The notes beneath the pieces are model-generated. The model did no database searches. It was not told where the DNA came from and saw only the letters and a list, made by a program, of their open reading frames with translations. The position numbers and the translations under genes were made by a program. DNA of 64,000 bases from Favolaschia claudopus (lineage: Eukaryota > Basidiomycota > Agaricomycetes > Agaricales > Mycenaceae). Each line of letters opens with the position of its first letter. Within the stretch, counting starts at the first letter, position 1. The DNA is taken from NCBI GenBank assembly GCA_037176885.1, contig JAWWNJ010000032.1, positions 1,902,962-1,966,961 of the forward strand. Direction: 5' to 3'. Below, one piece after another: positions 56,936-64,000 of this stretch.

Positions 56936-57553
56936 CTATTTTTCAAACCCTATAAACCATCTGGGCTTCTGGTCTTGCTTCTCTTGCTTCTTCGACATCT
57001 CCGGATTTATCACCGTCTCCAAAGGCGAGGATTCGCGATCTGCAGCAAGCTGCGCCGAAGTAGGAGAAGCAGGTGGTGGAGTGGACTCGGTATGATTGCT
57101 CCGTGAATCCGCATCGCTTCCAGCGACGTCACGGTCTTTTGCCTCAGTCTCATCGCCCCCCTTCCACGGATGCTTCTTGTTATATTTGTACATCGCCGCC
57201 ACAATCGCGAGGACGAGGAGCACCACCGAGACGATGGTAACGGCCATGGGAACCGTCCCAAAGTTTGATGCGGTTTTCGCTGCTGCTTCTCCTATTTCTC
57301 CTGTGGAGCCGCGGTTGAGTAGTGAGCTGCATGCAGGAAAAGGGAACGAGGTGTTGAGATGTACGTAGGATTGCATATACGGGAAGGACGCACGGCATGG
57401 GAGGTGTTCTGGTAGTTCTCGATCCTCGACCGCCGACTATGCCTGCAGATGAGAGTACTGAGTCGATGGCAAACAGAAAATCCTCAGAACACTTTTGAGG
57501 ATCGAGGGGAAGATGTAGAGGGAAGAAAGACGTGGTAAAGATGGACCAGAATT
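56936..57553 (-). CDS. Single-pass membrane protein of unknown function (start uncertain)
   Basis: The last exon (57308-56936) encodes SLLNRGSTGEIGEAAAKTAS, then a transmembrane helix (MAVTIVSVVLLVLAIVAAMY), a KYNKKHPWK stop-transfer and a polar Pro/Ser tail ending KPRWFIGFEK. An upstream segment joined by a 67-nt GTGCGT..CAG intron (57309-57375 removed) reads HLPLDPQKCSEDFLFAIDSV in frame, likely the extracellular part, but lacks an ATG before a stop at about 57553. An alternative ATG exists at 57376 if that intron is retained. Expected topology: outside N-terminus, cytosolic tail. Its layout resembles the next gene downstream, so the two may be distant paralogues. Confidence 0.6.
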
Positions 57554-57854
57554 AAATATAACAGCGTTCAAGAGACAGGCGCCCGTGTTGCTATATGAAC
57601 CACGACCATGTCAGTCGAGCGGGAGAAGTAAATCATTCATGGGAATTACTGTCACAATAATATAATTGTTGAAGAGGACCGTGGAAGCAGTTGATTGCTC
57701 GCACTTTCCGTTCTACAGTATGCCATATGCATATCGATTTACATCACAAACATAAGTACGTACAAAGAAGCAATTTCTGTTATCCCCTCCTCTCCGCGCT
57801 TCCAAAATCTAGATAATACAAACTTCTCCCCGGCCGCCTCCCTCTAGCACCCCT

Positions 57855-58684
57855 CTACTTACTCGTCCGCCAAAACGGCCTATAACTCCTCTTCTTCGTC
57901 CTACCCTCATCCCCCACCGCCGGCGCCGGCACCCCAGGCAAAAGCTGCAACTGCCCATTCGACGTCTTCACCAAGACGTCCGGCTCGACGTGGATATCCT
58001 CGTATCGCGGGATCGCCTCGTCTTGGTCGCGTTTCAGTAGGGAGAGGGAGCGGGTGGGTGGGAGAGGAATCGTTGGAGGAGTCAGAGCAGGCGATGAATT
58101 GGACTGAGGAGCGGAATGAGGGAGAGGGCGAGGCGGTATCGGCGGTGGGCCAGATGCCACGAGGAGGTGGGGATTCCAACGATTGGAATGCTGCTGGGTT
58201 TCTACGTCTTGAACCGCGTACGCCCTTGGCCTCCTCACGCGGTAACAGATCCAAACGACTGACCCGACGAGCACGACGGCGAGGACTATGAGGGTGATGA
58301 AGTGGGCTGTGGTGAGGCTGCCGACTTGAGAGGAGGAGGTGTTGGATTGGAAGCTGAGAAGGGGCGATGAGTTAGTTCTTGATGCTCGGAAGAAGAAATA
58401 GAGGGACCGTACATACCTCAAGACATTGCTGGTATTATTGAAGTCTGACTCGAACGAACGGCGGCGTTGTCCATTGGTGCGGCTATCCAGGGCGCATGAG
58501 CGTCAGGCGTGAAAAGGACGAGCGGTACTGACAGATGCAGGTTATCATCAAAGGCTCTGTGGAGGACTGCGTCAGTCGCAGAGCTGGAAACCCAGAACGA
58601 AATGATACGTACCGGGCGAAGGGCAAGAACGAGAACATATACAGAATTGAAAGGATTGATGATACACTGGGAAAAGAACTTCAC
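57855..58684 (-). CDS. Single-pass membrane protein with proline-rich tail (start uncertain)
   Basis: Minus-strand exons that keep one frame: up to 58613 (beginning near 58684, without ATG), 58566-58520, 58482-58417, 58353-57855. The protein has a short extracellular part (STEPLMITCICQYR, FNNTSNVLSFQSNTSSSQVG), a transmembrane helix (FITLIVLAVVLVGSVVWICY), a basic stop-transfer (RVRRPRAY) and a tail with GPPPIPPRPLP (SH3-ligand-like PxxP) and PRYEDIHVEPDVLVK, ending KKRSYRPFWRTSK. One intron is only 37 nt. Function unknown; a signalling adaptor or wall-sensor role is possible but unsupported. Confidence 0.65.
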
Positions 58685-60037
58685 AATGAGTCAGTCAGAT
58701 CCTCATTCGAGGCTAGCGATGATGGGGCGTACGGGGCACAGAGCATTCCAACCTGGGAGCGCGACCGGCTGAAAGGGAGGGAAACGAGAAAGAAGGAAAG
58801 GAAGAAAAAGGAGAAGGAAAGTGCGCTGGCAAAAGCGACAAAGAAGCGGGGCTCTACAGAGAGGCGACGTCCGTCATAGAATTCAACGTACGTATAAAAG
58901 CCTCTTGTCTAGTTTGGCGCCTTTGCCTTTCTCATGGCTGTCCAACTCCCGCGCGCGCGTTTGATGCGATGGTGATGTAGCAGTCGAGAACTTTTGTGTC
59001 GGTGGAACAAGCAGCGAAACGTGAAGAGGGAGATGGACATCACCATGGTGAGGGAGGGAGTGGGGCCCAGGAGCAGTACGATGCATTCATTGGCACTGGG
59101 GTGAGGGTGGCTGAGGCACCGGGATTCTCTGGGTGATTCGGGGGCGGTGCTGTTGAGATGCGGAGTTGTTACGACGGGATCTACCAGCGGGAAGGTGGCG
59201 TTGCGAGGCAGATCGCGGAGACGAGAGATTATCAGGCAGATCTAGAACGCCGAGTCGTGCGGTAGGTATAAATGTGTCGAGCCAATGCGCAAGCTGACAG
59301 AATTTCCGACAAATTCAAACGAGTCGATACCACGAGTTGAGCAATATTGCGCAGAGATGAAGTAGCTTTGAACAAGCTTTGAAAGCCAAGCTAGGGAAGA
59401 AGGTTGCCATAGGATAACAATACAGGAGATGCAAATATGACAGCGAGGATTGACGGAGACGAATTGTGAAGCACGCGGAGATTCTAGAGGTTGGAAGACG
59501 GATTTGCAACGGGAGTCGGATTCTCAGAGGATGCCTCCCGGTCTTGCTTCACCATGGCAGGCAGATCTATCACCCTCCCCACCACGTTATATCGTTGAAA
59601 CGCTTGCACGCGGTCTAGTACAGCAAGTACTAGATAGTTTGTGGATTAACCCTGAAGGCCTATCTAGCTTTCAAATCGCTAGCAAACCAACAAACCCAAT
59701 CCTAACTACTTTCCCCCTTGTAATGGTACTATAACTACGCCGAGTACAGCTCGTTTGATCACTTGTTTAAGATGATCGAAGGGAGCCTAAGATATAAACC
59801 CTTAACTAGTGCTAAATACGGTAGAATGCCAGATAGAATCAAGTCCTCTCTTGACTAAAAGCCAAACGAGTGCTCAAGTCCAATATTTAGCTGATACAAC
59901 ACAGCTAGGCCAAGTCCAATTCCAATCCAATTCCAAGTCCAACAAAGCTGATACCACACAGCTAACACAGAGTTCACACAATATCCAAGTCCAATACCGC
60001 TGATACCACACAGACGGTCTTAGAGTCCAAATTCACA
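58685..60037. other. Gene-poor transition to the subtelomere
   Basis: A Lys/Arg/Glu-rich plus frame (58535-58879) overlaps the membrane gene and is probably chance. From about 59830 to 60020 short words repeat: CAAGTCCAA(T/C), and GCTGATA(C)CACACAG three times. No gene was recognised. Confidence 0.4.
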
Positions 60038-60120
60038 CTATGTATCTCATCCTGGAAAATAGCGCTATATTCCGTTTTGTTCAACAAGGGCGGATTGAGG
60101 GCTGCTGAACGGAATACAGC

Positions 60121-60236
60121 GGTAAGGGGGAAAACAGCGGCGGAATATAGCGTTGAGTGGGAAAACAGCGGCGGAATATAGCGGTGGGAGGGAAAACAGC
60201 GGCGGAATATAGCGGTAGGGGGGAAACCAGCGGAAG
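60121..60236. repeat. 31-bp minisatellite inside each array unit
   Basis: Three to four near-perfect 31-bp units of AACAGCGGCGGAATATAGCG plus a variable GGT/GTT and GGGAA end. The block recurs in each unit of the array (about 60920-61035, 61501-61615 and 62300-62415). Confidence 0.85.
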
Positions 60237-60518
60237 GAGGGAAACGGGCTGAGTCTGCCAAACCTCGAGATCGCCGGCAAGCCCGAGGCGATTGCCTTGG
60301 GTACAGAGTTGGGAATATATTTTGGCAATTAATGACGAGGCCTTCAAATGGTTCAACAAGGGTGGGCAAACGTTGTTGAACAAAGCCACCTTTCGTGTTC
60401 GCAAACAATGCTGATCTGCCATGTGAGTGCGTTTGACCTCCGCGGCTTCGGGAAAGAGAATGCGGGAGCACCGACCCAGCCTTTGAGCTGAAGGGTTAGG
60501 CCGGGAGACCACAAGAGA

Positions 60519-60835
60519 GTGCGGAGGGACCAAATCGAATGGGTCCGCTGGTTCGAAAGGGCAACACGGTCAACGATGAGCCATGATATGGTTTCTGCTC
60601 TGACTATTATAGCTGAATCCTCCTTGAAGAAAAGAAACGAGAATGCCACCAAGCTGGCATGCATCTTGGCCTCAAAGCTGGTGCATACTCAATTGTTCTG
60701 TCTCCCGATTGGCACCGACCGTATTCAAGCCCAATGCGAGATCCTTGTATCGAAGAAAGCTTCATTGGACGCAAAGACAATGTGGCCAAAGAGGGTGCTG
60801 TAGCTGCCCGGAAACTGGTGGTGTTTTGGGGCAGG
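60519..60835 (+). pseudogene. Protein-like fragment in the long array unit
   Basis: In the long units a frame reads QIEWVRWFERATRSTMSHDM and VSALTIIAESSLKKRNEN; then, in another frame, LHLGLKAGAYSIVLSPDWH, EESFIGRKDNVAKEGAVAAR and KLVVFWG. These look like a broken gene of an unrecognised family. The second half lies in the 216 bp missing from the short units. The same fragment recurs at 61899-62215. Confidence 0.4.
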
Positions 60836-62475
60836 CTATGTATCTCATCCTGGAAAATAGCGCTATATTCCGTTTTGTTCAACAAGGGCGGATTGAGGGC
60901 TGCTGAACGGAATACAGCGGTAAGGGGGAAAACAGCGGCGGAATATAGCGTTGAGTGGGAAAACAGCGGCGGAATATAGCGGTGGGAGGGAAAACAGCGG
61001 CGGAATATAGCGGTAGGGGGGAAACCAGCGGAAGGAGGGAAACGGGCTGAGTCTGCCAAACCTCGAGATCGCCGGCAAGCCCGAGGCGATTGCCTTGGGT
61101 ACAGAGTTGGCAATATATTTTGGCAATTAATGACGAGGCCTTCAAATGGTTCAACAAGGGTGGGCAAACGTTGTTGAACAAAGGCACCTTTCGTGTTCGC
61201 AAACAATGCTGATCTGCCATGTGAGTGCGTTTGACCTCCGCGGCTTCGGGAAAGAGAATGCGGGAGCACCGACCCAGCCTTTGAGCTGAAGGGTTAGGCC
61301 GGGAGACCACAAGAGAGTGCGGAGGGACCAAATCGAATGGGTCCGCTGGTTCGAAAGGGCAACACGGTCAACGATGAGCCATGATATGGTTTCTGCTCTG
61401 ACTATTATAGCTGAATCCTATGTATCTCATCCTGGAAAATAGCGCTATATTCCGTTTTGTTCAACAAGGGCGGATTGAGGGCTGCTGAACGGAATACAGC
61501 GGTAAGGGGGAAAACAGCGGCGGAATATAGCGTTGAGTGGGAAAACAGCGGCGGAATATAGCGGTGGGAGGGAAAACAGCGGCGGAATATAGCGGTAGGG
61601 GGGAAACCAGCGGAAGGAGGGAAACGGGCTGAGTCTGCCAAACCTCGAGATCGCCGGCAAGCCCGAGGCGATTGCCTTGGGTACAGAGTTGGGAATATAT
61701 TTTGGCAATTAATGACGAGGCCTTCAAATGGTTCAACAAGGGTGGGCAAACGTTGTTGAACAAAGCCACCTTTCGTGTTCGCAAACAATGCTGATCTGCC
61801 ATGTGAGTGCGTTTGACCTCCGCGGCTTCGGGAAAGAGAATGCGGGAGCACCGACCCAGCCTTTGAGCTGAAGGGTTAGGCCGGGAGACCACAAGAGAGT
61901 GCGGAGGGACCAAATCGAATGGGTCCGCTGGTTCGAAAGGGCAACACGGTCAACGATGAGCCATGATATGGTTTCTGCTCTGACTATTATAGCTGAATCC
62001 TCCTTGAAGAAAAGAAACGAGAATGCCACCAAGCTGGCATGCATCTTGGCCTCAAAGCTGGTGCATACTCAATTGTTCTGTCTCCCGATTGGCACCGACC
62101 GTATTCAAGCCCAATGCGAGATCCTTGTATCGAAGAAAGCTTCATTGGACGCAAAGACAATGTGGCCAAAGAGGGTGCTGTAGCTGCCCGGAAACTGGTG
62201 GTGTTTTGGGGCAGGCTATGTATCTCATCCTGGAAAATAGCGCTATATTCCGTTTTGTTCAACAAGGGCGGATTGAGGGCTGCTGAACGGAATACAGCGG
62301 TAAGGGGGAAAACAGCGGCGGAATATAGCGTTGAGTGGGAAAACAGCGGCGGAATATAGCGGTGGGAGGGAAAACAGCGGCGGAATATAGCGGTAGGGGG
62401 GAAACCAGCGGAAGGAGGGAAACGGGCTGAGTCTGCCAAACCTCGAGATCGCCGGCAAGCCCGAGGCGATTGCCT

Positions 62476-63815
62476 AGCTATCTTCCCCGGGAATTACGAT
62501 CGTAATTCCGTGAAAAGGAGACTGAAAACGGTGGAATTACGTGCGACAACCCCTAGCGTGGGAAGGAATTCAGTGCGCATCAATTTTGATGGTGAAAAGC
62601 TCACCCAAATCACCGGAATTCAGTGCGACACCAGGAATTCAGTGCATAGTCTCTCAGCCCTCCGACAGCAGGAAAATGCAAACAGAATCTTATAGACGAC
62701 CCCAAGCCCTTATAATGGATGTGGAAAAACTTATAGTCACCAGCCAGGCCTTATAAGAAATGCGACTCACTGCCAGAAAAAATTATAAGCCAGAGCCAAG
62801 GCTTATAAGAAATGCAATTAAAATAGCCGACTCTGAGGCCTTGTAAGAAATCAGGAAAAATAGTGGAGACCAAAAAGGTGCCAAATAGCCTACAAGTCAG
62901 CCCAGTGTCACCGCAAACACCCGAACAGGTCTCGTTGAGGTGCTATATTGACTTGAAGGGAAAACGTAAGGCTTGGACCGAAACCAACAATACGACAGTC
63001 AATTGAGCACCGATTACCTTGGGTATAGGCTCGAATTGAAGTGTTCGAAGTGGGCTATAAGATTGTGTCATCAGCGATTGAGTCGCAGGTCACCTGACAT
63101 TCCCAACTTGGTCAAACACTGCGTTCGAAGCCATACGGAATACACGAGGCAACACCAGAGCACAGACGTTAAGGTTGGCGACAACTCCACAACACGGACG
63201 TTAAGGTTAGTGGTCCCACTCCCCCGACGGAATTCACCAGAATATAAATTTTTTTCGGCAGCTTCGGAAAGGAAACCGCGGACCAAGCAATCCAGCAAGG
63301 CAATGCACGGGTTAGCAACGGAATCCCGCAAGACGTTGGCGAACTAGCCACTCAGACCTCCCCGCTATCGTAAAGGCAATCGCGGGTGACCAAGTCAACG
63401 GAAGGACGTACTCAGGTGTACAACACGAAGGCCAACAGTACATCACCAAGTACAATAGCAGGGGATCAACCCAGTCTGCCTAGTGGGTATCATCCCTTGC
63501 AACAACAGCAATGAGCACAGTCAGAGTGCTCTACCCACCAGTCCACTCAGACCCAGACTAGCAGGAGTCCGAGTCATACAACACGACCCCGTTCATCGAC
63601 TCATCATCAGACGGACTTGTGGCAGCATACAGAGCATTATAGTGGGCAATATATCATTGAAAGAGTCAAGTGAACACATTCCACCCATCAGACTCGGAGA
63701 ACACCGACTACCAACACCGCATCTGGCACCCACTCCGATAATCACTTGCCAAGCTAACAGGAGGCTATAACGACAGGGAATTGCGTGTCAAAGGAAGACA
63801 CAAACTGCTGGAATC
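62476..63815. repeat. Subtelomeric spacer with two short repeat families
   Basis: GGAATTCAGTGC occurs at about 62564, 62614 and 62634. GG(C)CTTATAAGAAATG-type words occur at about 62744, 62800 and 62840 (last one CTTGTAAG). A short inverted repeat, AATTACGATCGTAATT, is at about 62490-62507. Between 62900 and 63815 I see no supported gene; ACGTTAAGGTT occurs twice near 63168 and 63196. Confidence 0.6.
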
Positions 63816-64000
63816 TAGGGTTAGGGTTAGGGTTAGGGTTAGGGTTAGGGTTAGGGTTAGGGTTAGGGTTAGGGTTAGGGTTAGGGTTAGGGTTAGGGTT
63901 AGGGTTAGGGTTAGGGTTAGGGTTAGGGTTAGGGTTAGGGTTAGGGTTAGGGTTAGGGTTAGGGTTAGGGTTAGGGTTAGGGTTAGGGTTAGGGTTAGGG
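63816..64000 (+). repeat. Telomere, (TTAGGG)n
   Basis: About 30 perfect TTAGGG units run without interruption to the end of the window, G-rich strand 5' to 3' toward the terminus, as at a right chromosome end. TTAGGG is the usual telomere repeat in basidiomycetes. The sequence is complete to, or within, the telomere here. Confidence 0.99.

Larger units (their letters stand above)
60038..62475. repeat. Subtelomeric tandem array of alternating 798-bp and 582-bp units
   Basis: Units start with CTATGTATCTCATCCTGGAA at 60038, 60836, 61418 and 62216. Unit 1 (798 bp) and unit 3 (798 bp) appear identical. Unit 2 is 582 bp because 216 bp after GCTGAATCC are deleted, with CT microhomology at the junction. 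Unit 4 is cut at 62475. Unit 2 differs from 1 and 3 at only two positions I saw (GGCAATAT for GGGAATAT, AAAGGCACC for AAAGCCACC). The repeat of the 798+582 pair means a 1380-bp segment was duplicated recently. Long frames on both strands repeat with the array and are probably not genes. Confidence 0.95.

Noticed and set aside
58535..58879. Lys/Glu-rich 114-residue plus-strand frame as a gene
   Set aside because: It overlaps the spliced minus-strand membrane protein gene and has only simple charged sequence.
60607..60835. Telomere-linked RecQ helicase, common at fungal chromosome ends
   Set aside because: No helicase motif (DExH, Walker A, RecQ-Ct) can be seen in the array fragment or elsewhere in the last 6 kb.
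59974..62459. Overlapping 87-220-residue frames on the minus strand of the array
   Set aside because: They recur with every unit, run through a 31-bp minisatellite in several frames and have no family motif; I treat them as repeat by-products.
60038..62475. CRISPR-like look of evenly repeated blocks in the subtelomeric array
   Set aside because: Units are nearly identical throughout, with no unique spacers, and the sequence is eukaryotic and telomere-linked; it is a tandem array.
1..64000. Biosynthetic gene cluster (P450, transporter and transcription factor together)
   Set aside because: There is no backbone enzyme (terpene synthase, PKS or NRPS), and the three genes are 10-25 kb apart with unrelated genes and transposons between them.

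Overview
This window is the right end of a fungal chromosome, most likely from an Agaricomycete (mushroom-forming basidiomycete). The last 185 bases are uninterrupted TTAGGG telomere repeat with the G-rich strand running 5' to 3' toward the end. The genes have many introns of about 45-100 nt with GT/GC..AG ends and CTNAC/CTGAC-like branch sites. They include families that are abundant in Agaricomycetes: DUF6593, an uncharacterised 7-TM family, F-box/LRR proteins, an expanded-type P450 and a siderophore transporter. No species can be named from the sequence alone.

Layout. 1-6600: a jacalin-like lectin gene split by a 4.9-kb DNA transposon (element A), which itself holds a 5'-truncated LINE. 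6.8-8.1 kb: an F-box-like gene. 8.1-11.8 kb: gene-poor, with LINE and tRNA-like relics. 11.9-14.5 kb: an intact 15-exon cytochrome P450. 15.5-16.5 kb: a secreted protein. 17.4-18.9 kb: a RING-finger membrane protein, convergent with a doubtful gene. 19-24.9 kb: gene-poor, holding a decayed LRR/F-box-type gene. 25-28 kb: a siderophore-iron transporter with 17 exons. 28.8-34.1 kb: one very large, mostly disordered protein. 34.1-39.6 kb: gene-poor, with a 605-bp TIR element and a second LRR relic. 39.6-40.9 kb: a 7-TM protein. 41.7-46.5 kb: a small secreted cysteine-rich protein gene split by a second copy of the same transposon family (element B), in inverted orientation. 47.7-48.8 kb: a dolichol-phosphate-mannose-synthase-like GT2. 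49.5-53.2 kb: a Zn(II)2Cys6 transcription factor. 55.6-58.7 kb: a DUF6593 protein and two single-pass membrane proteins. 60-62.5 kb: a nearly identical subtelomeric tandem array. 62.5-64 kb: short repeats, then telomere.

Main points. (1) Elements A and B share ends, carry 9-10-bp target duplications, and each landed in an exon for a secreted protein. In both cases the host reading frame is continuous across the insertion, so the boundaries are exact. (2) A third, unrelated-looking 605-bp element also has a 9-bp duplication and GA-starting ends, which fits Mutator-like transposition. (3) Three genes contain microexons of 6, 8, 10 and 12 nt, and two contain GC-AG introns. The exact splice models given here restore single open frames (P450 564 aa, transporter 621 aa, transcription factor 874 aa). 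(4) The subtelomeric array alternates 798-bp and 582-bp units. The housekeeping-type genes lie 47 kb and inward or between repeats; no operon-like functional cluster is apparent, although P450, siderophore transporter, secreted proteins and lectin are typical accessory subtelomeric content.
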